Shown: piece after piece, positions 6,328 through 15,852 of the stretch
How positions within the stretch are numbered: the stretch's first letter is position 1
How the letters are laid out: each line of letters starts with the position of its first letter
DNA from: Rhodoferax sp.
GTDB lineage: Bacteria > Pseudomonadota > Gammaproteobacteria > Burkholderiales > Burkholderiaceae_C
Assembly (NCBI RefSeq): GCF_018780565.1
Contig: NZ_JADMJN010000008.1
Span: 248,001-312,000 of the forward strand
Reading direction: 5' to 3'
Length of the DNA: 64,000 bases
Translations under genes and position numbers: made by a program
The notes under the pieces: generated by a model
What the model saw: only the letters and a program-made list of their open reading frames with translations
Told to the model about the DNA's origin: nothing
Databases searched by the model: none

Positions 6328-9300
6328 ATGAACGCCCCTCTGCCCGAACACATCCGCAAAGCGCTTGAATCCGCAACGCTGGATGACAAGTATTCGCTCG
6401 ACTATGGCCGGGCTTTCATGAGCGGTGTGCAGGCGCTGGTGAAGCTACCCATGCTGCAGCGCCTTCGCGATCAGCAGGCGGGCAAAAACACGGCGGGTTT
6501 CATCAGCGGCTACCGCGGCTCTCCCCTGGGTAACTATGACCAGGCGCTGGTCAAGGCCGAGAAGTTCCTCAAGGCGCAGAACATTGTCTTTCAGCCCGGC
6601 GTGAATGAAGAGTTGGCCGCCACGGCGCTATGGGGTACGCAGCAACTGGGCTTTGCGCCACCCGGCAGCAACAAGTTTGATGGAGTGTTCGGTATCTGGT
6701 ACGGCAAGGGTCCGGGCGTGGACCGCTGCAGCGATGTGTTCAAACATGCCAACATGGCGGGCACTACGCCATGGGGCGGTGTGATTGCGGTGGCAGGGGA
6801 TGACCACATTGCCAAGAGTTCGACGGCGGCACACCAGAGCGATCACATCTTCAAGGCTTGCGGCACGCCTGTATTTTTCCCCTCGACAGTGCAGGAGATT
6901 TTGGATCTGGGCGTTCATGCCTTCGCATTGAGTCGATTCTCTGGAGTGTGGTCGGGCATGAAGACGATCCAGGAAATTGTGGAATCCAGCGCCACGGCCA
7001 TGATCGATCCCGACCGTGTGCAGATCAAAATCCCCACGGACTTTCAGATGCCCCCGGGCGGTTTGCACATCCGCTGGCCAGATGCGGCATTGGAGCAGGA
7101 AGCACGCCTGTTTCACTACAAATGGTATGCCGCACTGGCCTACATCCGAGCCAACCGTCTGAACTACAACGCTATCGAAGGCAAGAACGACCGTCTTGGC
7201 CTGATCGCCTCCGGCAAGGCCTTCAGCGACACCCGTCAGGCATTGATCGATCTGGGGCTTGATGATGTGACCTGCCAGCAGATCGGGGTGCGTCTGCACA
7301 AGGTGGCGGTGGTGTGGCCGCTGGAGGCCCAGTTAACGCGTGAATTTGCGACAGGTCTGCAGGAAATCCTGGTTATCGAGGAAAAACGCCAAGTCATTGA
7401 ATACCAGTTGAAGGAAGAGTTGTATAACTGGCGCTCCGATGTCAGGCCTCATGTGCTGGGCAAGTTCAATGAAGTCGAGGGCGATTTTTCGGGCGGCGAA
7501 TGGTCCAACTCAAACCCCACCAGCAACACCCTGCTGCGGGCCAACGCGGATTTATCACCTGCCCTTATCGCCCGCGCCATTGCGCAACGCCTGAAAAAAC
7601 TCGGTGTGAGCCAGGATGTGAGCGCCCGCATGGACGCGCAGTTGGCCATTCTGGATGCCAAAGAGCGCAGCATGCAGATTGTCGAGGTCAAGGCGGACCG
7701 CCAGCCCTGGTTCTGCTCCGGTTGCCCGCACAACACCTCCACCAAGGTGCCCGAAGGTTCGCGGGCAATGGCTGGCATTGGCTGCCACTTCATGAGCATC
7801 TGGATGGATCGCGCGACAGTGGGCTTTACCCAGATGGGCGGTGAAGGCGTTCCCTGGGTGGGCCAGCAGCCCTTCAGTCATGACCAGCACATGTTTGCCA
7901 ACCTGGGCGATGGCACCTACTTCCACAGTGGGTCGCTGGCAGTGCGTCAGAGCATCGCGGCGGGGGTGAACATCACCTACAAGATTCTGTACAACGATGC
8001 TGTCGCCATGACAGGTGGCCAGCAAGTCGGTGAGCGCCCCGAGGGCCATTCGGTTGTCCAGATTGCCCTGTCCATGCGCGCAGAGGGGGCGATGAAGATT
8101 GCCGTGGTGACGGATGAGCCTGAAAAATACGAGGGCGTGTCGTTGGCCGAAGGCGTTGCGGTGCACCATCGCGACGCCCTGGACGCTGTTCAGCGCGAGT
8201 TCCGCGAGATCAAGGGTACGACCGTCATCATTTACGACCAGACCTGTGCCACCGAGAAGCGCCGCCGCCGCAAGCGGGGCAGCCTGGTGGATCCCGCCAA
8301 GCGCGTTGTGATCAACGAATTGGTGTGCGAAGGTTGCGGCGACTGCAGTGTGCAGTCAAATTGTCTGAGCGTGGAGCCGCTGGAGACTGAATTCGGCCGC
8401 AAGCGTCAAATCAACCAGAGCAGCTGCAACAAGGACTACTCCTGTACCAAGGGTTTTTGTCCGAGTTTTGTAACGGTGGAGGGTGGGCAGCTCAAGAAAA
8501 AAGCCAAAGGCCAGGGCGTGTCACCGCTGACGCTGGGTGAGTTGCCCGAGCCCGCGATCCCGACGACCGAAGGGCGCAATGGCAGCGTATGGGGCATTGT
8601 GGTCGCGGGCGTGGGGGGCACCGGCGTCATCACCATCGGACAGCTGCTGGGGGTGGCTGCGCATCTGGAGGGTCGCGGCATCGTGACACAGGATGCGGGT
8701 GGTCTCGCCCAGAAAGGCGGGGCGACCTGGAGCCATGTGTTGATCGGCAGCAGTCAGCACGATATTCGCACCACGCGCGTCAGCATGGCGGCTGCCGATC
8801 TCATCATCGGCTGCGACCCCATCGTGGCTGCGGGCAAGGAGACGGCGCTGCGCATGCGGGAGGGACGTACCCGCGTGGCAATCAATTCTCACGCTACGCC
8901 AACTGCGGCCTTTGTGTCCAATGGCAGTTGGGTGAATCCGTCAGATGCATGCGTCGGTGAAGTCGTCAAGCTGGTGGGGCTGGATGCTGTCGGTGCCTTC
9001 AATGCGGATGCCGCAGCCACCCAGTTGATGGGCGACAGCATTTACACCAATCCGCTGATCCTGGGTTTTGCCTGGCAAAAGGGCTGGATTCCGCTGACCA
9101 AGGCATCGCTGCTGCGTGCCATGGAGCTCAATGCCGTGGCCGTTGAGCAAAACAAAACCGCGTTTGAATGGGGCCGCCGGGCAGCGCATGAGGGTGGCGC
9201 CTTTGAAAACCGCCTCAAACCGGCGCAAGTGGTGAGCTTTGCCAAGCGCAGCTCGCTGGACGAGTTGATCGAGAGGCGAGTTGAGTTCCTGACCGGTTAC

Positions 9301-9930
9301 CAGAATGCGGGCTATGCAGCGCAGTACCAGAGCTTCGTTCAGAAGGTCCGCACCGTGGAGGGGGCTGCTGGCCAAAAGGGCCAGGCGCTCAGCGAGGCGG
9401 TCGCCAGAAATCTCTTCAAGTTGATGGCCTACAAGGACGAGTACGAAGTGGCCCGTTTGCATACCGACCGCGTTTTTCATGACAGGATCAAGTCGATGTT
9501 TGAAGGCGACTTCAAGCTCAACTACCACTTAGCGCCCCCCTTGCTGGCCAAAAAGAACGACAAGGGCGAGTTGCAGAAACAGCAATTCGGCCCCGCCATG
9601 TTGACGGCTTTCAAGGTGCTGGCCCGGCTCAAGGGGCTGCGTGGTACGGTTTGGGACGTTTTTGGCCGGTCTGACGAGCGCCGTGAGGAGCGCGCCTTGA
9701 TTGGCGAATACCGTGCTTGCCTCGAAGAAGTGCTGCGCGTGCTGAGCAGCGCCATGTCTGAGGAAGAAGCCGCTGTCCGTTACAGGCAGGCGCTGGGCCT
9801 TGCCCGTATCCCTGAGCAAATCAAGGGATTTGGCCATGTGAAGGCGCGTCATCTCAAGCTGGCGCGCCAAAATTGGGAGGCCCAACTGACCCAGTTCAAT
9901 AGCTTGCAGGCGACATCCAAAGTCGTCTGA
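6328..9930 (+). CDS. Indolepyruvate:ferredoxin oxidoreductase, single-chain (IorAB-type fusion)
   Basis: A 1200-residue enzyme that oxidatively decarboxylates aryl pyruvates (indolepyruvate, phenylpyruvate) to aryl-acetyl-CoA with ferredoxin, using thiamine diphosphate. The order is: N-terminal pyrimidine-binding half (FISGYRGSPLGNYD near residue 55), TPP-binding half with CSGCPHNTS and GIGCHFMSIWMDR, a Cys-rich cluster region near residues 665-715 (CEGCGDCSVQSNC, CNKDYSCTKGFCPSF), and the POR gamma domain starting near 760 (GVGGTGVITIGQLLG). The ORF is open far upstream into phoX in another frame, but the family start MNAPLPEHIRKALES begins at ATG 6328. A likely operator shared with the Lrp-type regulator at 3174-3713 lies upstream. 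Confidence 0.93.
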   Translation: MNAPLPEHIRKALESATLDDKYSLDYGRAFMSGVQALVKLPMLQRLRDQQAGKNTAGFISGYRGSPLGNYDQALVKAEKFLKAQNIVFQPGVNEELAATALWGTQQLGFAPPGSNKFDGVFGIWYGKGPGVDRCSDVFKHANMAGTTPWGGVIAVAGDDHIAKSSTAAHQSDHIFKACGTPVFFPSTVQEILDLGVHAFALSRFSGVWSGMKTIQEIVESSATAMIDPDRVQIKIPTDFQMPPGGLHIRWPDAALEQEARLFHYKWYAALAYIRANRLNYNAIEGKNDRLGLIASGKAFSDTRQALIDLGLDDVTCQQIGVRLHKVAVVWPLEAQLTREFATGLQEILVIEEKRQVIEYQLKEELYNWRSDVRPHVLGKFNEVEGDFSGGEWSNSNPTSNTLLRANADLSPALIARAIAQRLKKLGVSQDVSARMDAQLAILDAKERSMQIVEVKADRQPWFCSGCPHNTSTKVPEGSRAMAGIGCHFMSIWMDRATVGFTQMGGEGVPWVGQQPFSHDQHMFANLGDGTYFHSGSLAVRQSIAAGVNITYKILYNDAVAMTGGQQVGERPEGHSVVQIALSMRAEGAMKIAVVTDEPEKYEGVSLAEGVAVHHRDALDAVQREFREIKGTTVIIYDQTCATEKRRRRKRGSLVDPAKRVVINELVCEGCGDCSVQSNCLSVEPLETEFGRKRQINQSSCNKDYSCTKGFCPSFVTVEGGQLKKKAKGQGVSPLTLGELPEPAIPTTEGRNGSVWGIVVAGVGGTGVITIGQLLGVAAHLEGRGIVTQDAGGLAQKGGATWSHVLIGSSQHDIRTTRVSMAAADLIIGCDPIVAAGKETALRMREGRTRVAINSHATPTAAFVSNGSWVNPSDACVGEVVKLVGLDAVGAFNADAAATQLMGDSIYTNPLILGFAWQKGWIPLTKASLLRAMELNAVAVEQNKTAFEWGRRAAHEGGAFENRLKPAQVVSFAKRSSLDELIERRVEFLTGYQNAGYAAQYQSFVQKVRTVEGAAGQKGQALSEAVARNLFKLMAYKDEYEVARLHTDRVFHDRIKSMFEGDFKLNYHLAPPLLAKKNDKGELQKQQFGPAMLTAFKVLARLKGLRGTVWDVFGRSDERREERALIGEYRACLEEVLRVLSSAMSEEEAAVRYRQALGLARIPEQIKGFGHVKARHLKLARQNWEAQLTQFNSLQATSKVV

Positions 9931-9952
9931 GATTCGATTGCTGGTCCGCGGG

Positions 9953-9970
9953 TTGGGGCCATACGGCCCC
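9953..9970. repeat. GC-rich hairpin repeat, copy 1
   Basis: TTGGGGCCATACGGCCCC; the palindrome GGGGCC-ATAC-GGCCCC spans 9955-9970, 24 bases after the oxidoreductase stop. The first 17 bases recur exactly at 40095-40111. TACAAT at 9974-9979 just after it may be a -10 box for yajC-secDF, although the TTGGGG-to-TACAAT spacing of 15 is short. There is no U-tract. Confidence 0.45.
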
Positions 9971-10062
9971 GCATACAATGATGGGTTGCCTGTTTTTTGC
10001 ACAACCATGTGCAGTGAGGCGTGGCGCGCCTTGTTCTTTTGATTAATTATTGTGGAGTTGCC

Positions 10063-10395
10063 GTGTTCATTTCTTCTGCCTTTGCCCAAACTGCTCCCGC
10101 TGCCGCCGCTGGCGGCGAGATGTCGTCACTTCTGACGCAACTGCCGATTTTCGCGGTCATGTTTGCGGTCATGTACTTCGTCATGATCCGGCCCCAGATG
10201 AAAAAGCAGAAAGAGCATCGCGCCATGATTGAGGCCCTGGCCAAGGGTGACGAGATTGCCACCGTGGGCGGTGTGCTGGGCAAAGTGACCAAGCTGGGTG
10301 ATAGCTACGTCAGCATCGAAGTCGCCAATGGTGTGGAGATTCAAATTCAGCGTAGCGCCGTGGTGCAGGTCTTGCCCAAGGGAAGCATTAAGTAA
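10063..10395 (+). CDS. yajC: Preprotein translocase accessory subunit YajC
   Basis: A 110-residue inner-membrane protein that joins SecD and SecF in the accessory complex of the SecYEG translocon. GTG at 10063 is chosen because GGAG lies 5 bases upstream and the protein then begins VFISSAFAQ, like other betaproteobacterial YajC proteins; in-frame codons from 10021 lack that support. One membrane segment (about residues 27-46, LPIFAVMFAVMYFVMI) is followed by RPQMKKQKEH and a basic cytoplasmic domain containing GDEIATVGGVLGKV. It is followed by secD and secF in the standard order, with 30 bases to secD. Confidence 0.95.
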   Translation: MFISSAFAQTAPAAAAGGEMSSLLTQLPIFAVMFAVMYFVMIRPQMKKQKEHRAMIEALAKGDEIATVGGVLGKVTKLGDSYVSIEVANGVEIQIQRSAVVQVLPKGSIK

Positions 10396-10425
10396 GCCGA
10401 CTCCTCAAACAGCGAAACCGCGATC

Positions 10426-12306
10426 ATGAATCGTTACCCGATATGGAAGTACGCGATCATCGTGATCGCGCTGATGGTGGGGATTTTGTATACCCTTCCC
10501 AATTTTTTTGGTGAAGCGCCTGCGGTGCAGGTGTCTGCGGCCAAAGTTGCCTTCAAGGTCGACAGCAGCACGCAGACGCGTGTTGAAGAGGCTCTTAAGG
10601 CGGCGGGCATCGCGGCCGATCTGGTGACCCTGGACGGTACATCCGTCAAGGCACGGTTTGGCAACACAGAGACGCAACTCAAAGCCAAGGACGCAATTCA
10701 GAAGGCGCTGGTGCCTGATACCTCCAATCCGGGTTACGTGGTCGCGCTCAACTTGCTTTCGCGGTCCCCGGCATGGCTGACAGCCCTGCACGCTTTCCCC
10801 ATGTACCTGGGGCTGGACTTGCGCGGCGGCGTGCACTTCATGCTGCAGGTGGACATGCAGGCTGCGCTCACCAAGCGGGCCGAGTCTTTGTCTGGCGACA
10901 TCCGCACCAGTCTGCGCGAGAAAAATGTGCGCCATAGCGGAATCAGTCGCAATGGACAGACGATCGAGATCCGTTTCCGTGATGCTGCGACGCTGGCAGC
11001 GGCCAAGGCCGTGCTCCAGGATCAATTCGTTGATCTCCAATCGGTCGAGCGGCCGGATGGCGCCGAATTCAAGCTGACCGCCTCCATCAAGCCCGAGGCG
11101 GCACGCCGGGTTCAGGATCAGTCACTCAAGCAAAACATCACCACCCTGCACAACCGTATCAATGAGCTGGGCGTGGCCGAGCCCGTGATCCAGCAGCAAG
11201 GCCTGGATCGCATCGTGGTTCAGTTGCCTGGTGTGCAGGACACTGCCAAGGCCAAGGACATCCTAGGGCGCACCGCGACCCTGGAAGTGCGCATGGTGGA
11301 CGAAACCGGTGAAGCTCGTGCGGCCGAAAGCGGTGCAGCCGCAGTGCCCTTTGGTTCGGAGCGCTTTCTGGAGCGCAATGGACAGCCGGTTATCGTGAAA
11401 AAGCAGGTCATTCTGACCGGTGAAAACCTGACCGACGCCCAGCCCGGATTCGATGGTCAGACCCAGGAGGCCGTGGTTAACCTGACCCTGGATGCCAAGG
11501 GTTCACGCATCTTCAGGGATGTGACGCGTGAAAGTATCGGCAAACGCATGGCCATCGTGCTGTTTGAAAAAGGCAAGGGTGAGGTCGTCACGGCGCCCGT
11601 GATTCGTTCCGAAATTGGTGGCGGGCGGGTGCAGATCTCCGGACGCATGACCACCGTGGAGGCCAACGATACGGCCCTGTTGCTGCGCGCTGGCTCGCTG
11701 GCCGCACCCATGGAAATCATCGAAGAAACCACCATTGGCCCGAGCCTGGGTGCTGAAAACATTGCCAAGGGCTTCAACAGCGTGACCTGGGGCTTTGCCG
11801 CCGTGGCGGTGTTCATGTGCCTGTATTACATGCTGTTTGGCATGTTTTCCAGCGTGGCGCTGGCCGTCAACTTGCTGCTGCTGGTGGCCGTGTTATCCAT
11901 GCTTCAGGCGACCTTGACGCTGCCGGGTATGGCGGCCATGGCCCTGGTGCTGGGCATGGCGATTGACGCCAACGTGCTGATCAATGAGCGGGTGCGTGAA
12001 GAACTGCGCAACGGTGCCTCCGCGCAGGCGGCCATCCATGCCGGCTATGACCGGGCCTGGGCCACCATTCTGGACTCCAATGTGACGACGCTGATCGCCG
12101 GTCTGGCTTTGCTAGCCTTCGGATCGGGCCCGGTGCGCGGCTTTGCTGTGGTGCACTGTCTGGGCATTTTGACCAGCATGTTCTCCGGCGTGTTCTTCTC
12201 GCGCGGACTGGTCAATTTGTGGTACGGTCGTCAAAACAAGCTCAAAAGCGTGTCAATTGGTACGGTTTGGCGTCCTGACTCCGGCACTCAGGTCAAGTCG
12301 AACTAA
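10426..12306 (+). CDS. secD: Protein translocase subunit SecD
   Basis: A 626-residue polytopic protein that, with SecF, uses the proton-motive force to pull exported proteins through SecYEG from the periplasmic side. TM1 is at residues 9-28 (YAIIVIALMVGILYTLPNFF). A large periplasmic domain follows with GLDLRGGVHFMLQVD and RINELGVAEPVIQQQG. The C-terminal half has five hydrophobic segments with the family signature GMAIDANVLINERVREEL. Length and start are typical. It is the second gene of a yajC-secD-secF operon, 12 bases before secF. Confidence 0.97.
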   Translation: MNRYPIWKYAIIVIALMVGILYTLPNFFGEAPAVQVSAAKVAFKVDSSTQTRVEEALKAAGIAADLVTLDGTSVKARFGNTETQLKAKDAIQKALVPDTSNPGYVVALNLLSRSPAWLTALHAFPMYLGLDLRGGVHFMLQVDMQAALTKRAESLSGDIRTSLREKNVRHSGISRNGQTIEIRFRDAATLAAAKAVLQDQFVDLQSVERPDGAEFKLTASIKPEAARRVQDQSLKQNITTLHNRINELGVAEPVIQQQGLDRIVVQLPGVQDTAKAKDILGRTATLEVRMVDETGEARAAESGAAAVPFGSERFLERNGQPVIVKKQVILTGENLTDAQPGFDGQTQEAVVNLTLDAKGSRIFRDVTRESIGKRMAIVLFEKGKGEVVTAPVIRSEIGGGRVQISGRMTTVEANDTALLLRAGSLAAPMEIIEETTIGPSLGAENIAKGFNSVTWGFAAVAVFMCLYYMLFGMFSSVALAVNLLLLVAVLSMLQATLTLPGMAAMALVLGMAIDANVLINERVREELRNGASAQAAIHAGYDRAWATILDSNVTTLIAGLALLAFGSGPVRGFAVVHCLGILTSMFSGVFFSRGLVNLWYGRQNKLKSVSIGTVWRPDSGTQVKSN

Positions 12307-12318
12307 GGGAAGGCATTC

Positions 12319-13335
12319 ATGGAATTTTTTAAAATCCGACGCGACATCCCGTTCATGCGGCATGCGCTCGTGTTCAACCTCGTGTCCTTGGTCACCTTTC
12401 TGGCGGCTGTGTTCTTTCTTTTTTCCCGGGGCTTGCATCTGTCGGTCGAGTTCACCGGCGGCACCTTGATGGAAGTCAGCTACTCGCAACCGGCAGACTT
12501 GAATTCGGTCCGTGACAGCGTGGCAAAACTTGGCTTCAGTGATGTGCTGGTGCAGAATTTTGGTACCGCGCGTGATGTGATGATCCGTCTACCTGCGCAA
12601 AAAGGCGTGAGTTCGGCGCAGCAAAGTGAGAAAGTGCTGGTCGGTCTGTGCTCTGTTGCGAACGGGACGATGCAGGCCGACAGCAAACAGGCCGGCAAGG
12701 TAGTTTGCAAGGCCGGGGACCTTGAGCCCATGACCTTGCGTCGGACCGAGTTTGTTGGCCCCCAGGTGGGCGATGAGTTGGCCACCGACGGCCTGAAAGC
12801 CCTGGCCTTCGTAGTGGTGGGCATCATGCTTTACTTGGCCATCCGGTTTGAGTGGAAATTCGCCGTGGCAGCCATCATTGCCAATTTGCATGACGTGATC
12901 ATTATTTTGGGGTTTTTTGCATTTTTCCAGTGGGAGTTCTCGCTCCCGGTGCTGGCGGCTGTGCTGGCCGTGCTGGGTTATTCGGTTAATGAATCGGTGG
13001 TGATTTTTGACCGGATTCGCGAGAATTTCCGGCGCTATCGCAAGATGAACAGCCATGAAGTTATCGACAATGCCATCACCTCCACCATCAGTCGCACCAT
13101 CATTACGCACGGCTGCACACAGCTGATGGTGCTGTCCATGCTCCTGTTTGGCGGTGCCACGCTGCACTACTTTGCTTTGGCACTGACCATTGGTATTCTC
13201 TTTGGTATCTATTCCTCGGTGTTCGTGGCGGCCGCCATTGCCATGTGGCTTGGTATCCAGCGTGAAGACCTGATCAAGAGCGCCGCCAAGAAGGAAGAGG
13301 ATCCAAATGACCCGAACGCTGGTGCCACAGTCTGA
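12319..13335 (+). CDS. secF: Protein translocase subunit SecF
   Basis: A 338-residue partner of SecD. TM1 is at about residues 20-38. The first periplasmic domain carries VEFTGGTLMEV, and five membrane segments follow, including GYSVNESVVIFDRIRENFR, the SecF counterpart of the SecD conserved segment. AGGGAAGG lies just upstream of the ATG. SecDF drives late protein translocation with proton flow. The C-terminal KKEEDPNDPN tail is hydrophilic and cytoplasmic. A DUF1631 gene follows after 14 bases and may be co-transcribed. Confidence 0.97.
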   Translation: MEFFKIRRDIPFMRHALVFNLVSLVTFLAAVFFLFSRGLHLSVEFTGGTLMEVSYSQPADLNSVRDSVAKLGFSDVLVQNFGTARDVMIRLPAQKGVSSAQQSEKVLVGLCSVANGTMQADSKQAGKVVCKAGDLEPMTLRRTEFVGPQVGDELATDGLKALAFVVVGIMLYLAIRFEWKFAVAAIIANLHDVIIILGFFAFFQWEFSLPVLAAVLAVLGYSVNESVVIFDRIRENFRRYRKMNSHEVIDNAITSTISRTIITHGCTQLMVLSMLLFGGATLHYFALALTIGILFGIYSSVFVAAAIAMWLGIQREDLIKSAAKKEEDPNDPNAGATV

Positions 13336-13349
13336 CTAGAATCTGAGCC

Positions 13350-15842
13350 ATGGCTACCCCTCCCTCTTTTGCGCAGCGCGCACAACTCGCCCAAGAGACG
13401 CGCCGTCGTTTCGTGATCGAGGCCGGGCGTGCCATGGTCGAGTTGGGTACGGCGGTGCAGGAGCGCCTGACGGCGCTGATGAATGAAGCCGCCCCTTCGC
13501 GTGAAATGCAGACACGCCGCGATGCCTGGACTTTTTACCAGCGCAACCGGGCTGCCTGGCTGGATGGCACCATGCGGGACTGGCAATCAGCATTGAAGCC
13601 GCCGGTGGCTGCACCCAAGAAATCATTGGACGCTGGCTTGGAGTTGGTTGGCACCGAGGTGGTCGAGAACAAGATTGTTGCCTCGCGGCTGGTCCTGGGT
13701 GTGATGGAAAAGGTCAGCAATGAACTGAATGACCTGCGTTTGCGTATCAGGCATCTGGAAGGTGCGGAAGACCTTGAAGGGTACGACATTCTTCGACCCG
13801 AAGTGCTGCTTCTGCTCATGATCGAGCAGTGGGCTACCGTTGGCATGCCTCGCGACGCTTGGCCGCTGGTGAACGATGTGGCGCAAAAGCTCCTGATTGA
13901 GCGGCTCACACAGGCGTATGCCAATTGCAACGAATTTTTGATCAAGCAGGGCGTTTTGCCAACCATCGAGTTGAAAGACCGTGTCAAACGGGCGCCGTCT
14001 GCGCCAGCCCGAAGTGCTTCACCCCCCGGTTCTCCACCGGGTCAGACGGCTGCTGAAAAGCAGTCCGGCCGCGATTCCGGGCCAGGCGGCTATTACGGAG
14101 ATGCCGGACCGCAAGGTGGACAAGCTTCGCAGCGATCTGCAGGGGCTTTTGGTGGGCGTCTGGGTTGGGGTAACGAATCAGGAGGTCCATCGCCTTCTGG
14201 ATCTGCTGAACCGGCAGGCAGTCGGGCTCGCGATTCCGGGCCGGGCGCGCCGATACAAAGCCAGTATCCATCAGAGCGGCACAGCTCGGGTCACAGTTCT
14301 GGCTATGGCGGCGCTGCAGACGAAACCCGCATGATGACCTCGGCCACGCCGCTTGCCAGGGCGCGCAGCCGTGCCCTGGGTGTCATGGGTCAGCTCAAGC
14401 GCTTGTTGGTGGGCACGGGAGGGGCCAACTTCGAGGCCACGTCCTTTCAGCCGCCGTCGCCAGCACTGGCGGCCGCCATGGCTGTCCGGTCCAGGCCTGA
14501 CAATCTTGATTCAGGTGCCGGCAGTGTGGTGGATTACAGCCCTGCCGGCATTGCCAGGGTGGCGGGTCAACTGCGCGAGCGGACCACCGAGCTCAAAAAC
14601 AAGGCCGAGACCAAAAGCGAAAAAGCCACGATCGAGATTGTGGCTTTGATGTTCCAGGCAATTTTGCAGGAAGACCGCATTCCCCCAGGCATTCGGGTGT
14701 GGTTTGCGCGTCTTCAGATGCCGGTGCTGCGCGTGGCGCTGGCCGAGCCGGACTTTTTTGGTACCTTGAATCACCCTGCGCGTCAGCTGATTGACCGCAT
14801 GGGCTCCTGCGTGATGGGTTTTGATGCCAGTGGCATCAATGGCGGGGCGCTGGAGACAGAAATCAAGCGGATTGTTCAGGTGATCGAGCAATATCCGGAA
14901 ACTGGCAAACGGGTTTACCAGCTGGTCTACGATGAATTCCAGAAGTTTCTGGCGCAGTTTTTGACCGGCAAGGACTCGACCCAAAAGGTCGTGAGTGTGG
15001 CCCAGCAGGTAGAGCAAAAAGAAACGTTGACGATCCAGTACACGATCGAAATGCGCAACATGCTCAAGGACATGCCGGTGCGCGAGGAGATCCGTGAGTT
15101 TCTTTTCAAGGTCTGGGCCGAGGTGCTGGCTGTTGCGGCGGTGCGAAAAGGTCCGCAGCACGTTGAAACCCTTGGACTCAAGAAATCTGCGACGGACCTG
15201 GTCTGGGCCGCCAGCGCCAAACCCAACCGGGTGGACCGTGCCCGCGTGATTCAGGATTTGCCGCAACTGTTGCAAAAGCTGCGTGCCGGCATGACCCTGC
15301 TGGGGGTGGCGCCTTCCGAGCAGGAAGCCCATATCAAGACCGTCAGCGACACACTGGCAGATGCCTTCCTGTCCAAGACGCAGGCCATTCCGCCCGAGCA
15401 GATTCAGCTCATGGCCAAACGCCTTGCCAACTTGGAAGACTTTGTGAGTGAAGACGGTATGGGCGATTTGCCCCTGGATGCCGAGAGCATTGAAATGATG
15501 TTGGGCATTGATGCCTCCACGATCGATGTGGTGGCAGACGGTGGCTCCAAGCCAACAGCGGCGATGCTGGCCTGGGCCCAGGAGTTGCAGTTGGGCTCAT
15601 GGTTTACGCTGGACCACAATGGACGGGTGGCACAGGTGCAGTTTGTATGGCGCAGCGATCGCAAGCATTTGAACTTGTTTGCCTCGACCGATGGACACAG
15701 CTACCTGGTTCAGGCCGGGCGCCTGGCCGCCTACTTGCAGGCGGGCCTGCTGTTGCCGCAGGAAGAAGAGACGCTGACGGTGCGCGCCACGCGCGATGCC
15801 TTGTCCAAACTGGCCGCCAATCCAGAGCGATTGCTGGGCTGA
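13350..15842 (+). CDS. DUF1631 family protein
   Basis: An 830-residue DUF1631 protein, of unknown function. The N-terminal part (about 1-210) is helical and begins ARRAQ-like with FAQRAQLAQETRRRF. A Gly/Ser/Pro-rich linker spans about 215-325 and contains RDSGPG twice, from a 14-base direct repeat at 14070 and 14229 that is exactly 53 codons apart. The conserved body runs from about 328 (RMMTSATPLARARSRA). The C-terminus has SWFTLDHNGRVAQVQFVWRS, a compact beta-rich region also seen at the end of other family members. It has no signal peptide and is probably cytoplasmic. It lies 14 bases behind secF and converges on smg with a 10-base gap. Confidence 0.85.
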   Translation: MATPPSFAQRAQLAQETRRRFVIEAGRAMVELGTAVQERLTALMNEAAPSREMQTRRDAWTFYQRNRAAWLDGTMRDWQSALKPPVAAPKKSLDAGLELVGTEVVENKIVASRLVLGVMEKVSNELNDLRLRIRHLEGAEDLEGYDILRPEVLLLLMIEQWATVGMPRDAWPLVNDVAQKLLIERLTQAYANCNEFLIKQGVLPTIELKDRVKRAPSAPARSASPPGSPPGQTAAEKQSGRDSGPGGYYGDAGPQGGQASQRSAGAFGGRLGWGNESGGPSPSGSAEPAGSRARDSGPGAPIQSQYPSERHSSGHSSGYGGAADETRMMTSATPLARARSRALGVMGQLKRLLVGTGGANFEATSFQPPSPALAAAMAVRSRPDNLDSGAGSVVDYSPAGIARVAGQLRERTTELKNKAETKSEKATIEIVALMFQAILQEDRIPPGIRVWFARLQMPVLRVALAEPDFFGTLNHPARQLIDRMGSCVMGFDASGINGGALETEIKRIVQVIEQYPETGKRVYQLVYDEFQKFLAQFLTGKDSTQKVVSVAQQVEQKETLTIQYTIEMRNMLKDMPVREEIREFLFKVWAEVLAVAAVRKGPQHVETLGLKKSATDLVWAASAKPNRVDRARVIQDLPQLLQKLRAGMTLLGVAPSEQEAHIKTVSDTLADAFLSKTQAIPPEQIQLMAKRLANLEDFVSEDGMGDLPLDAESIEMMLGIDASTIDVVADGGSKPTAAMLAWAQELQLGSWFTLDHNGRVAQVQFVWRSDRKHLNLFASTDGHSYLVQAGRLAAYLQAGLLLPQEEETLTVRATRDALSKLAANPERLLG

Positions 15843-15852
15843 TGTCCCGATC

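Noticed and set aside
6180..6368. 62-codon ORF between phoX and the oxidoreductase gene
   Set aside because: It overlaps the start of the oxidoreductase in another frame, has no ribosome-binding site and contains the putative operator.
14070..14242. Fourteen-base direct repeat CGCGATTCCGGGCC, 159 bases apart, as a transposon footprint
   Set aside because: It lies in a low-complexity linker in the same frame and encodes RDSGPG twice; no transposase or inverted ends are present.
13981..14334. Open frame of 117 codons inside the DUF1631 gene with high GC at third positions, as if a frameshifted piece of another protein
   Set aside because: The main frame encodes a Gly/Ser-rich linker, whose first codon positions are G-rich; that alone gives the +1 frame a high third-position GC. 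The conserved domains on both sides are in the main frame.
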